A stretch of 64,000 bases of DNA. It comes from Pasteurella sp049941595. Lineage in GTDB: Bacteria; Pseudomonadota; Gammaproteobacteria; Enterobacterales; Pasteurellaceae. The DNA is taken from positions 118,461 to 182,460 of the forward strand of contig JBNFNA010000008.1 in assembly GCA_049941595.1 (NCBI GenBank). Reading direction: 5' to 3'. Positions 52,622-61,869 of the stretch are shown one piece after another. The translations under genes were made by a program, and so were the position numbers. Within the stretch, counting starts at the first letter, position 1; each line of letters starts with the position of its first letter. Under the pieces are notes generated by a model that was not told the DNA's origin, searched no databases, and was given only the letters and a program-made list of their open reading frames with translations.

Positions 52622-53788
52622 TTATAATAAATCTAAAAACATATTTCTATTTGCATCTAATTCTTCTTGATTGTTAATCACAGAATTTGCAAATGCGATA
52701 CATCTCTTTCTCATTAAATAACGTTTTTCATTATCTAATTGGTAATATTTATTTAGAGCATCAACAAATAAATGTTTATCTTCCAGTGGAAGATCCCAGC
52801 CTATTCCTTTATTTTCAAGATCTCTCCAAGGCGTATTATTGCTCAATAATATTGGTGTCCCTGCTGAGAGTGCTTCAATAAAAACGTGTCCATAGTTTTC
52901 ACTCTGAGTTGGAACAAAAAATAAATCATATTGTGCAATGGTTTTTTGTACTTTTTCATTTTCTACTAAGCCGTAATATTCGATATGAATATTGCTCGGT
53001 AGTTTTTTCACAAATTCTAAACAGCTATCCCAATATTTCTTATCTTCTAATGGCCCATATATACCTAAAAAAACAGGAAACTCTATCTTAGTTAATATTT
53101 CTAATGCATAATGAAGATTTTTTATTTTGGCAATTCTGGAAAGAAAGCAGATTCTTAGTTCTTCATTATTTTTTTCTTCTGTATTCTTGCAATCTATTTC
53201 TTTTAAATTAGCAAGGTCACTTGCTACAATAATATTTTTATATGGAATCTTATGTGTTGATAAAAATTGTAATATGTCTTTTTTCTCTTCTTCAGATGAA
53301 CCTTGCCAACTAATGTTTTGTGAATGTAAGGCAATTCCTTTTGCAAGAGAGATAAAAAGTTTTTTCTTCATACTTTTTATCTTTAATGCTGCAGGGAAAA
53401 GCTCTCCTCTTGGTGCTAAAACAATAGGCTTTTTCTGGATTCTATTTGTTTTCATCCATAAAAGTGGCTTAATAGAAAAATCAACATTAAAAAAGCTATT
53501 AATATAAAGAAGATCGTAATCTAGTTTATTTATTACTTGGTGAATCTTACTTCTATCAGATGAATAATAAATATTAATATTTTCTGATTTTATCCACTTG
53601 TCTAATTCAATATCTGGATAAGGCGCAGTATCATTCAGATCGCGATCAGAGGTAATGATAAAAAAATCAAACTCATTATCTAACCTTGCAACTAAGTTTT
53701 GTATAGTTCTAATTGGGCCACCGCCTTTTACCCCAGGAAGATAAATCCCAATTAAAATTAGAATTCTAGGTTTATGCTTTTTATCCAT
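52622..53788 (-). CDS. Glycosyltransferase (GT4-like), specificity unknown
   Basis: A 388-residue GT-B glycosyltransferase. The N-terminal domain starts RILILIGIYLPGVKGGGPIR, with the glycine-rich acceptor loop, and the C-terminal domain includes ELRICFLSRIAKIKN, LGIYGPLEDKKYW and FIEALSAGTPILLSNNTPWRD, with the donor-binding glutamates. It is the only transferase besides the WbuB-like one, so it should add the third sugar. Donor unknown. The gene is AT-rich compared with fnlA. Confidence 0.83.
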   Translation of the reverse strand: MDKKHKPRILILIGIYLPGVKGGGPIRTIQNLVARLDNEFDFFIITSDRDLNDTAPYPDIELDKWIKSENINIYYSSDRSKIHQVINKLDYDLLYINSFFNVDFSIKPLLWMKTNRIQKKPIVLAPRGELFPAALKIKSMKKKLFISLAKGIALHSQNISWQGSSEEEKKDILQFLSTHKIPYKNIIVASDLANLKEIDCKNTEEKNNEELRICFLSRIAKIKNLHYALEILTKIEFPVFLGIYGPLEDKKYWDSCLEFVKKLPSNIHIEYYGLVENEKVQKTIAQYDLFFVPTQSENYGHVFIEALSAGTPILLSNNTPWRDLENKGIGWDLPLEDKHLFVDALNKYYQLDNEKRYLMRKRCIAFANSVINNQEELDANRNMFLDLL

Positions 53789-53840
53789 AGGTTTTTGTTC
53801 CTATTGTTTATATTGATCTAAATTATTTTTTTATTTTCTT

Positions 53841-55169
53841 TTAATCGGAAACACTTTTTGCAAAGAAAATAAGCATTAACATTCCCATTCCACCAATAGA
53901 GAAAAACATATATTCACCAAGGTTTAGACATAAAATACACATTAAAACAGTTAAGCTTTGTATGTTATATTTAGCTGCTTTCCTTAATGAGTAAAATAAC
54001 CATATAAAAACAATTACCCCAACAAATATTCCTAATTCTTCTATTACAGCAATAGGAAGTACGCCTTTTTCGATTGTTGCACTAATTGGTAAATTGAATA
54101 TAGGATCTCTTGTAACCTCTAAACTATTTGGATCTGATGCGACTCCAAATCCAATACCTAATATAGGTTTTTCAAATATGTTATGTAACATATCTTTTAC
54201 TAATGCTCCTCGTGACTCATCGGCAAGTTCCGTTACATTACTGTATTCACTTCTTTTAAATATATAACTCTTGATATTTTCAATATATAACGGGGAGGCT
54301 AACCCAGTTATTCCAATAATAATGATTAACCAAAGATAAATATTCTTGTTTTTAAGAATAGGATTTGCTTCAAAGAATCCTTTTTTTATCAAAATAGGAT
54401 TTAATAGTAGGGATAATAAAATACCCAAAACGAGAGCTAATCCAGCTGTTCTTGCTTGCGATAAAATAATGAGGACTAAACAACCAAAGAACCATATTGT
54501 TTCAGAAAATAATAGTTTCTTATTTGCTAGAATTTTCCCTACCATTATTGTTCCAAGTAATGCCATTGTTGGACCAAATGCCTGAGGGTGATTTAATAAT
54601 CCTTGGAAACCAGTTCCATTTTTTGCAAAGCCAATTTCAGGAATAAGAAATAATGGTAGACTAAGAATAGTGACCAATTTCAATATCAAAATAATAAACT
54701 GGTATAGATTCTCTTTGTCTTCTTCTGGTATTCTTGCCCAAGTATTTATTAATACGAATGCGGCTATAAACCAAGAGAGTATTTTTAAAATTGAAATACT
54801 TACCTCATAACTCACTATAATACTATGGGTAACAAGAATTAAATTTAGTACACATAACCAGAATACATATTTTTTTATTTTTGTTTTTCTATTTTGTGCT
54901 GAATAAATAATGACATTAATTAACCCCAATATAATCATTAAATATCTTGCTAAAGAAGCAAGTGTTCCTTCAGGGCTTAGAACTGGATTTAATAACGTAA
55001 AAAACCAAGAAAGAAGAAATGAAAATATTAAATATTTACCGCCCAAAATAGCGAGTAATGCTAATACGATAAAACTCATATCAGCACTTGCTGGAGATGT
55101 TACTCTTAATATGAATAGAACAATAAATAATAAAAGCAACCATTTGTTCTCTGTGATTGTTTTTCTCAT
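53841..55169 (-). CDS. wzy: Oligosaccharide repeat-unit polymerase Wzy (O-antigen ligase family)
   Basis: A 442-residue membrane protein with about ten to twelve hydrophobic helices and one large loop (about residues 300-360). The loop carries DESRGALVKDMLHNIFEKPILGIGFGV, a pattern seen in Wzy and WaaL proteins. Within a locus with Wzx and Wzc it is best called the polymerase. Sequence is poorly conserved, as is usual for Wzy. The gene is AT-rich and free of uptake signals. Confidence 0.82.
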   Translation of the reverse strand: MRKTITENKWLLLLFIVLFILRVTSPASADMSFIVLALLAILGGKYLIFSFLLSWFFTLLNPVLSPEGTLASLARYLMIILGLINVIIYSAQNRKTKIKKYVFWLCVLNLILVTHSIIVSYEVSISILKILSWFIAAFVLINTWARIPEEDKENLYQFIILILKLVTILSLPLFLIPEIGFAKNGTGFQGLLNHPQAFGPTMALLGTIMVGKILANKKLLFSETIWFFGCLVLIILSQARTAGLALVLGILLSLLLNPILIKKGFFEANPILKNKNIYLWLIIIIGITGLASPLYIENIKSYIFKRSEYSNVTELADESRGALVKDMLHNIFEKPILGIGFGVASDPNSLEVTRDPIFNLPISATIEKGVLPIAVIEELGIFVGVIVFIWLFYSLRKAAKYNIQSLTVLMCILCLNLGEYMFFSIGGMGMLMLIFFAKSVSD

Positions 55170-55189
55170 TTCTTAACCGGCTTTAAAAC

Positions 55190-56419
55190 TTATATAAGTT
55201 GTTTTTTTCTACAAAATGTATAACTAATAATGTTAAATAATATTGCGCTGATACCTTGGGCGTATAAAACTCCCATATATCCAAATGAATACATCATTGG
55301 ATAGGTACATAAAATAAGGAATACAAACCATATTAATGTAATAAAGAGCCACATTTTTGCAGTGGACTTAATAATGATTAAATTTCCAAGTACATTGATT
55401 GGTGAATATATGACTGATATTAAGAAGAAAATAATAATCACTTCATAGAAGTGAGTGTATTCTTTACCATACCATTTCATTATTTGAGGAGAGAGTAAGC
55501 TACCTAAAATAAAGATCATAAATGAAATAAGTAGAGTAGCTAATAATGTGATTTTTACTTCTTTTTTAGATTGATTATCTATGTTGTATTGTTTAACCAG
55601 CCTTGGAAGTATCAATCTAGAAATTATTCCTGGAATAAACATTCCCAAAGAAAACCACTGTAATCCAATACTATAAACTGAAAAATATAAATTATTATAG
55701 TTGTCTAAGATTATCTTTCCGAGTAACCAAGGTGCAGTGGAGGCTAATATTGAAACTAATGACATCGCTCCACAAAATGAGGATATTTCTTTTAGTGCAT
55801 TTTTCTCAAATTTAAAGTTAGATAAACTTTTAAATACTTGAGTGTCTTTTTTTAGAAGATAATTTTGTGCAAAAAATAAGAATAATATTGAGATAATATA
55901 AGCATATATCTGTATTGATATATCTTTATACTTAATCGTTGTAGCAACGCCGCCTAACAAAATTATCGTATTGAAGATAGAAAGGAAGAAAAAGTCTTTA
56001 TATTTTTCAACCCCCATTACCCCTCCCGTTGGCGTAATATTTAAGATAAGTAATAGAACGGTTATGGATATCAATATTTTATAATATGAATTAATCGGCC
56101 ATATCTTATCAATAAAGAGAAAGGTCGCTATGCCAGAGAGCATAGCGAGTACAAATGAAATGCTATAAAGATTTCCCAAAATTTTATGATTTTGATTTTC
56201 TTTTTTTTCAGCAAAAAAACGGGAGGCAGCAATATCTAATCCCATAGAGCCATAATTTGAGATCATTGTTGCGGTCATAAGGAAAAAATTATACACAGCG
56301 AAATCTTCTACTGGTAAATTTCTTGCTAAAAGCATCCCTGAAAATAGTAATATTCCTCGGGATAATATATGGCTGCTCATTGACCAAATGATGTTAAAAA
56401 AGAAATCTTTATTTATCAT
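55190..56419 (-). CDS. wzx: Polysaccharide flippase Wzx
   Basis: A 409-residue MATE/MOP-superfamily membrane protein with about twelve hydrophobic helices. It opens NIIWSMSSHILSRGILLFSGMLLA and continues with SMGLDIAASRFFAEKKE. It would flip the undecaprenyl-linked repeat unit to the periplasmic face. It is the first gene of the operon in the transcribed direction and is followed by wzy after 20 bp. Confidence 0.85.
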   Translation of the reverse strand: MINKDFFFNIIWSMSSHILSRGILLFSGMLLARNLPVEDFAVYNFFLMTATMISNYGSMGLDIAASRFFAEKKENQNHKILGNLYSISFVLAMLSGIATFLFIDKIWPINSYYKILISITVLLLILNITPTGGVMGVEKYKDFFFLSIFNTIILLGGVATTIKYKDISIQIYAYIISILFLFFAQNYLLKKDTQVFKSLSNFKFEKNALKEISSFCGAMSLVSILASTAPWLLGKIILDNYNNLYFSVYSIGLQWFSLGMFIPGIISRLILPRLVKQYNIDNQSKKEVKITLLATLLISFMIFILGSLLSPQIMKWYGKEYTHFYEVIIIFFLISVIYSPINVLGNLIIIKSTAKMWLFITLIWFVFLILCTYPMMYSFGYMGVLYAQGISAILFNIISYTFCRKKQLI

Positions 56420-57197
56420 TGGAAATTAATTTAATTTTATAAGTTGTTAATGGATGATGTACTTATTTACATCGTATATTTGTATTTATAAAAAACATCC
56501 GTATTTAATTAGAAATCATTTTACATACTAATTTTAAAATAGTATTGCAGATAGAAATATCTCTCTAATTGAAATTTCCTACTATTAATCCTTATAAAAA
56601 TTAATAATTAATTATTAAGATCTTAGTCTATTGTTTTATCCTCTATTATTTTTATTCTATCAGAGGGATTTAGACTAATAGATTGAATTTGATTTATTTT
56701 TTTATCATTATATGACCTTGCTTAAAAAAATCAAATCTTAGAAAGTGAATGTTTGTAGACGTGAGAGAATTCGTCAACAAGCCTTTTCTTATTTAGAATT
56801 AATAAGATGTAATAAATTAAGAAAAAATTATAAGTAAATATGCTTTAAATAAATTTATGCAAATAAGTGTAATTAATTGTATATTGGTTTAACTTAAACT
56901 TAAGTTAATGTGTTTTTTTTTGTGCTGAATGGTGATTTATGACGTGATGTAAATGTATTAAAATATTTGTTACAAGATTAATGTATGAGTTAACTTTTAG
57001 AGAAAAGTTATTTTGGTAAATCAGAAGATAATAGTTTGTAAATATAATTGGATAATACAGAAAGGCAGGAGGGTTATCTTTGAAAAGATGATATTTTATA
57101 ATGCATTATGCAAAAATTTTGAGCTCATACACGAGCAAATAAATGCTCATTTCCTGTTTTTGAAGCTGTTACGTTTATCTGATGTTAAGCAGCAACT
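56420..57197. other. AT-rich gap upstream of the polysaccharide operon
   Basis: A 778-bp stretch without a convincing gene. It should hold the operon promoter on the minus strand. TTAGTCTA (56623-56630) and TAGACTAA (56671-56678) enclose CCTCT/AGAGG (56640-56644/56662-56666), making a compound hairpin that would be in or near the operon leader. I looked for a JUMPstart/ops element (GGCGGTAG) and found none. Confidence 0.5.
56456..56473. repeat. Perfect short palindrome upstream of wzx
   Basis: GATGTA-CTTATT-TACATC lies about 37 bp before the wzx ATG. It could be an operator or a leader hairpin. Confidence 0.4.
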
Positions 57198-57635
57198 TTA
57201 TAGACGACCAATCACCTTCACTTCCTCAAAATGCAATACCTCACTAAATTCAAAAAAGTCTTGATCATTCACATATAAAGTCAACGTAAAATAAGGAAGA
57301 TCAAAACCAATATCTAAGTTAAGCGTGATTTCCCAAAGCTCATCTTGTGGTTCTATGTCTAAAATAAAACTGCCATTGCATAAGTCGGACACAGTACTAT
57401 CTTTTTTGGTGTAAATAGCTTGCAGGCAGGCTTCAGAAATCATTTTATCCATTGTTTCTACTTCAAAGACATCTTTTAATTTTTTAGAATAATGATAGAA
57501 AAGCTTTAACGGCTTCCCATCTTGATGAATGATTATATTGTAATAGTACTCACTAGTATCGCTACCGTCCGAACGATAGTAATGGAAAGTTGGTATAATT
57601 TCCAAAATGTAATTTCGATATGCGAGCTTTGCCAT
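57198..57635 (-). CDS. Hypothetical protein, orphan
   Basis: A 145-residue soluble protein that I do not recognise. It is acidic and aromatic-rich (IIPTFHYYRSDGSDTSEYYYN, given as FHYYRSDGSDTSEYYYN), has no signal peptide or membrane helix, and looks beta-rich. Predicted short single-domain proteins of this kind are often immunity or phage proteins, but no toxin gene is adjacent. It stands between the polysaccharide operon and guaA in a region free of uptake signals, so it may be imported. Confidence 0.6.
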   Translation of the reverse strand: MAKLAYRNYILEIIPTFHYYRSDGSDTSEYYYNIIIHQDGKPLKLFYHYSKKLKDVFEVETMDKMISEACLQAIYTKKDSTVSDLCNGSFILDIEPQDELWEITLNLDIGFDLPYFTLTLYVNDQDFFEFSEVLHFEEVKVIGRL

Positions 57636-57994
57636 ATTATTCCTTTATCAATAAAAACACCTTTTATACAGCACTCACTGTTGAGCTTGATAATTTTTGA
57701 ACAATATATTACGAAACACCTCACGCAAAGACAATACAGTAAACCTCTATTCTCAAATTGATAAAGTCAATAGCCAGTTAATCAGCCTTAATCCTTTTAT
57801 TTCAAGCCTGTACATACAGCACTCGTGACAAAAACCAAGGGCTTTATTGAGCGGTTTTATGTGGTGATGTGATTATCATTAAATACTGTCACAAAAATGA
57901 CAGTATTGTAGATAATGGGATGGGATTTTGAGTGTATACCGTCAGAAATACCGTCAAAACTCAAAAGTAACTACGCACTAACAGAAAATAAAGT
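57636..57994. other. Gap beside the guaA 3' end with phage-like repeats
   Basis: AATACTGTCA (57882-57891) and TGACAGTATT (57898-57907) are a perfect 10-bp inverted repeat. Shortly after, ATACCGTCA occurs twice (about 57936-57956) inside an outer TTTTGAGT...ACTCAAAA pair. Such tandem short repeats resemble integrase arm sites. No gene is evident. Confidence 0.45.
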
Positions 57995-58029
57995 AAAAAA
58001 ATAACGCCTCGAAAAACAAGGCGTTATTA
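57995..58029 (-). terminator. Terminator after guaA
   Basis: AATAACGCCT pairs with AGGCGTTATT around a 9-nt loop, with T-run on the minus strand. Confidence 0.85.
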
Positions 58030-58070
58030 CTATTATTAAATAATTAGAAATGTTCGAAAATCGTCACTGA

Positions 58071-59642
58071 TTATTCCCACTCGATCGTTGCTGGTGGCTT
58101 GCCGCTTACATCGTACACCACGCGAGAAATGCCGTTCACTTCGTTGATGATGCGGTTAGAGATTTTACCTAAAAGTTCATAAGGTAAATGTGCCCAATGC
58201 GCGGTCATAAAATCGATAGTTTCTACAGCTCTTAAGCTCACAACCCAGTCATATTTACGACCATCGCCCATTACACCAACTGATTTTACTGGTAAGAAAA
58301 CAGTAAATGCTTGGCTGACTTTGTAGTACCAGCCTGAAGCGTGTAGTTCTTCCATAAAGATGGCATCAGCACGACGGACTAAATCACAATATTCTTTCTT
58401 AATTTCACCTAACACACGCACGCCTAAGCCAGGTCCCGGGAATGGGTGGCGGTTTAACATTTCTGCTGGTAAACCTAATGCTAAGCCAATTTTACGTACT
58501 TCATCTTTGAATAATTCGCGTAGTGGTTCAACTAAACCGAGTTTCATATAGTCAGGTAAGCCACCAACATTGTGGTGTGATTTAATCACGTGAGCTTTAC
58601 CTGTTTTGCTTGCCGCAGATTCGATCACGTCAGGGTAGATTGTGCCTTGTGCTAACCATTTCACGCTTGCTAGTTTTTTCGACTCATCGTCGAATACATC
58701 AACGAATACTTTACCGATAGTTTTGCGTTTTGCTTCTGGTTCATCAATGCCTTTTAATGCGTCTAAGAAACGATTTTCAGCGTTAACGTGAATGATGTTT
58801 AGGCCGAATTTATCGCCAAACATATCCATAACTTGCTCAGCTTCGTTTAAGCGAAGTAAACCGTTATCGACAAACACGCAGTGTAAGTTTTTACCAATCG
58901 CACGGTGTAATAAAAGTGCCGTTACAGAGGAGTCAACACCACCTGATAAGCCTAAGATCACTTCGTCATCACCTACTTGTGCTTTAATACGCGCGATGGC
59001 ATCCTCGATAATATTTTCTGGTGTCCAGTTACGTTCACAACCACAGATATTCACTACGAAGTTGGTTAATAATTCTAAGCCACTTTTAGTGTGTGTTACT
59101 TCTGGATGGAATTGTACGCCATAAAAACGACGGCTTTCATCAGACATTGCTGCGATTGGGCAAGTTGGTGTCACACCAGTGACTTGGAAGTTTTCAGGTA
59201 AGCGAGTGACTTTATCGCCGTGGCTCATCCAAACGTCTAATTTTGGCGCTGCACTTGTTAAGTCATCATTTAATTTTGCAAATAGTGCATCAGTTGCTTT
59301 GAAATTTACTGATGCATAACCAAATTCACGATGAGCTGAAGTTTCAGTTAAGCCACCTAATTGCATCGCCATTGTTTGCATTCCATAGCAAATACCTAAC
59401 ACTGGCACGCCTGCATTGAATACATATTCTGGTGCGCGTGGGCTGTTTTCTTCAGTGGTACTTTCTGGACCACCAGAAAGAATGATCCCGGTTGGATTAA
59501 ATTCACGAATATCAGCTTCGCTCACGTCCCACGCCCAAAGTTCGCAGTAAACACCAATTTCACGCACACGGCGTGCAATTAGCTGAGTATATTGTGAACC
59601 GAAGTCCAAAATTAGAATTTTATGATTGTGAATGTTGTTCAT
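58071..59642 (-). CDS. guaA: GMP synthase (glutamine-hydrolysing)
   Basis: GuaA aminates XMP to GMP with glutamine and ATP. The 523-residue protein has an N-terminal class I glutaminase (nucleophile Cys85 in GICYGMQTM, later FHPEVTHT) and an ATP pyrophosphatase domain (P-loop LGLSGGVDSSVTALL). The dimerisation domain ends PPATIEWE. The 3' end of guaA is a known insertion target for integrative elements. It is separated from guaB by the DUF1919 gene. Confidence 0.97.
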   Translation of the reverse strand: MNNIHNHKILILDFGSQYTQLIARRVREIGVYCELWAWDVSEADIREFNPTGIILSGGPESTTEENSPRAPEYVFNAGVPVLGICYGMQTMAMQLGGLTETSAHREFGYASVNFKATDALFAKLNDDLTSAAPKLDVWMSHGDKVTRLPENFQVTGVTPTCPIAAMSDESRRFYGVQFHPEVTHTKSGLELLTNFVVNICGCERNWTPENIIEDAIARIKAQVGDDEVILGLSGGVDSSVTALLLHRAIGKNLHCVFVDNGLLRLNEAEQVMDMFGDKFGLNIIHVNAENRFLDALKGIDEPEAKRKTIGKVFVDVFDDESKKLASVKWLAQGTIYPDVIESAASKTGKAHVIKSHHNVGGLPDYMKLGLVEPLRELFKDEVRKIGLALGLPAEMLNRHPFPGPGLGVRVLGEIKKEYCDLVRRADAIFMEELHASGWYYKVSQAFTVFLPVKSVGVMGDGRKYDWVVSLRAVETIDFMTAHWAHLPYELLGKISNRIINEVNGISRVVYDVSGKPPATIEWE

Positions 59643-59708
59643 TTAAGTTCTCTTTAAGTGTTGAAAGCCAAATTAGATTTTGCTTGCGTAGATGTATTTG
59701 ATTTATGT

Positions 59709-60332
59709 TTAATTTTCCTTATTAAACCAAGCAACATAATCAAATTGATCGTAATAACGTTTGCCGTTAAATCCTGTGTACTCGAACAAATCACCGACCA
59801 TATCTTCTTGTTCAAATCCTGAAATTTTGACCGCACTTTTTAGTTCAGGATAATCTTTGCTTGTGAATACCAATTTATTTTTAAAAGGAAGTGCATCAAA
59901 TTCTACAAGATCTTGATAAGTACACCCATCACGATCCGTCATAATGATAAATAGATTCTCCAAATTCATTCGTTGGCTACGTTGTTGCCATTTTTCACGC
60001 GCTTCTTGCTCGTTGTGATAATGCATAAAATGAATATGAAGATCAGCCAGTTTCCCTACTGGATACGCTTTTTCAGTTTGAATAAATTCCAAAGGTTGGC
60101 TTTGGTAAAACGCAATGTTTTGGAGATAACGAATAAAATCTTTTGCTGTTAAATATAAATTTACAAAAGGGGAATTAAAACGCAAATTTAAGTCGTGCAA
60201 CATAAACCCGCCAGTGCAATTACTTGAAATAACCGTCATCTCTCGGTTTGTTAATCGCTTTCTTTTTTCCTGATTAGGAAAATAGCGGATGTAAGAGTTC
60301 AGTTTGTTACAAATGCGTTTTATCAATAACAT
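59709..60332 (-). CDS. DUF1919 family protein between guaB and guaA
   Basis: A 207-residue protein that resembles DUF1919, a family often found with exopolysaccharide or lipooligosaccharide genes; the function is unknown. Marks are the N-terminal LTNREMTVISSNCTGGFMLHDL, FNSPFVNLYLTAKDFIRYL and YPVGKLADLHIHFMHY, and a C-terminal KRYYDQFDYVAWFN. No membrane segment is evident. It lies 73 bp after guaB and 66 bp before guaA on the same strand, so it is likely read with the gua genes. One uptake signal (59830) lies inside. Confidence 0.78.
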   Translation of the reverse strand: MLLIKRICNKLNSYIRYFPNQEKRKRLTNREMTVISSNCTGGFMLHDLNLRFNSPFVNLYLTAKDFIRYLQNIAFYQSQPLEFIQTEKAYPVGKLADLHIHFMHYHNEQEAREKWQQRSQRMNLENLFIIMTDRDGCTYQDLVEFDALPFKNKLVFTSKDYPELKSAVKISGFEQEDMVGDLFEYTGFNGKRYYDQFDYVAWFNKEN

Positions 60333-60405
60333 TGTGTATGTCGTTTATAAAAAATGATTTAACGGATCTAACTAAAGTCCCCGATAAATCGGGGACTGAT
60401 ATTTT

Positions 60406-61869
60406 TTAACCCATACGATAATTAGGGGCTTCTTTAGTAATCGTTACGTCGTGAACGTGGCTTTCTTTCATACCTGCACCACTGATACGTACGAATTGTG
60501 CTTTAGTACGCAATTCTTCAATGGTTGCACAGCCCGTTAAGCCCATACAAGAACGTAATCCGCCCATTTGTTGGTGGATAATTTCTTTTAAGAAACCTTT
60601 GTAAGGGATACGACCTTCGATACCTTCAGGTACTAATTTGTCAGCCGCGTTATCTGATTGGAAATAACGATCGCTTGAGCCTTTGCTCATTGCGCCTAAT
60701 GAACCCATACCACGATAAGATTTGAATGCACGACCTTGATAAAGTTCAATTTCACCTGGTGCTTCTTCAGTACCTGCAAACATTGAGCCCACCATTACAC
60801 AAGATGCGCCCGCTGCGATTGCTTTTGAAATATCACCAGAGAAACGGATACCACCGTCAGCGATAACTGGAATACCACGATCTTTTAGTGCTTCTGCCGC
60901 ATCTGCGATTGCACTGATTTGTGGAACACCTACACCAGTGACGATACGTGTTGTACAAATAGAACCTGGTCCGATACCAACCTTAACCGCACTTGCGCCA
61001 GCATCTGCTAAAGCGATAGCACCTTCTGCCGTTGCGACATTACCCGCAACGATTTGTAAGTCAGGGTATTTTGCACGTGTTTCACGAACACGTTGTAAAA
61101 CACCTTCTGAATGACCGTGTGATGAGTCGATTAATAGTACGTCGACACCAGCTTTAACTAATGCATCGATACGCTCTTCATTACCTGGACCTGCACCAAC
61201 AGCTGCGCCAACACGTAAACGACCAAATTCATCTTTACACGCATTCGGTTTTTGTTCTGATTTTTGATAGTCTTTTAAGGTGATCATTCCTTTTAATTTG
61301 AAATCATCATTGACTACAAGCACTTTTTCTACACGATGAGTGTGCATTAAACCAAAAATTTCATCACGACTTGCATTTCTTTTCACTGTGACTAATCTGT
61401 CCTTTGGGGTCATAAAATCAGCAACAGTTTTGCTTAAGTCAGTCACAAAACGTGTGTCACGGCCAGTGATAATACCGACTAAGTTTTTGTTTTCATCAAC
61501 AACAGGGAAACTTGCAAAGCCATTTTTCTTCACTAGGTTAGCAAGATCCGCTAAAGATAAGTTTGGTGATACAGTAACAGGATCTGAAACAACACCACTT
61601 TCAAATTTTTTCACTTTACGCACGCGATCTGCTTGGCGTTCAATTGACATATTTTTGTGAATAAAGCCAATGCCGCCTTCTTGAGCTAGAGAAATTGCCA
61701 GTTTTGCTTCAGTGACAGTATCCATTGCAGCGGATAACATTGGGATATTTAAGCGGATTGTTTTTGTGAGTTGAGTTGAAAGGTCAGCGGTATTTGGAAG
61801 CACGGTGGAATGTGCCGGTACAAGAAGTACATCATCGAAGGTCAAAGCCTCTTTTATTACTCGTAACAT
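60406..61869 (-). CDS. guaB: Inosine-5'-monophosphate dehydrogenase
   Basis: GuaB oxidises IMP to XMP, the committed step to guanine nucleotides. I start at ATG 61869 (MLRVIKEALTFDDVLLVPAHS), giving 487 residues; the frame opens 21 codons earlier without support. Two CBS domains (about 95-200) interrupt the TIM barrel, which has the catalytic Cys in GPGSICTTRI and the flap RYRGMGSLGAM-like SYRGMGSLGAM. A GAGAG ribosome-binding site precedes the ATG. A half-match to a PurR box (61953-61968) is too weak to call. Confidence 0.97.
   Translation of the reverse strand: MLRVIKEALTFDDVLLVPAHSTVLPNTADLSTQLTKTIRLNIPMLSAAMDTVTEAKLAISLAQEGGIGFIHKNMSIERQADRVRKVKKFESGVVSDPVTVSPNLSLADLANLVKKNGFASFPVVDENKNLVGIITGRDTRFVTDLSKTVADFMTPKDRLVTVKRNASRDEIFGLMHTHRVEKVLVVNDDFKLKGMITLKDYQKSEQKPNACKDEFGRLRVGAAVGAGPGNEERIDALVKAGVDVLLIDSSHGHSEGVLQRVRETRAKYPDLQIVAGNVATAEGAIALADAGASAVKVGIGPGSICTTRIVTGVGVPQISAIADAAEALKDRGIPVIADGGIRFSGDISKAIAAGASCVMVGSMFAGTEEAPGEIELYQGRAFKSYRGMGSLGAMSKGSSDRYFQSDNAADKLVPEGIEGRIPYKGFLKEIIHQQMGGLRSCMGLTGCATIEELRTKAQFVRISGAGMKESHVHDVTITKEAPNYRMG

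Noticed and set aside
53127..53507. 126-codon open frame opposite the glycosyltransferase gene
   Set aside because: Phe/Ser-rich translation created by the AT-rich complementary strand, with no start signal.
56420..57197. JUMPstart/ops element expected before a polysaccharide operon
   Set aside because: I searched for GGCGGTAG and its complement by eye and found none.
57013..57264. 83-codon plus-strand open frame between the polysaccharide operon and the orphan gene
   Set aside because: Starts from a non-ATG codon without a ribosome-binding site and overlaps the 3' end of the orphan gene antisense; the translation looks random.
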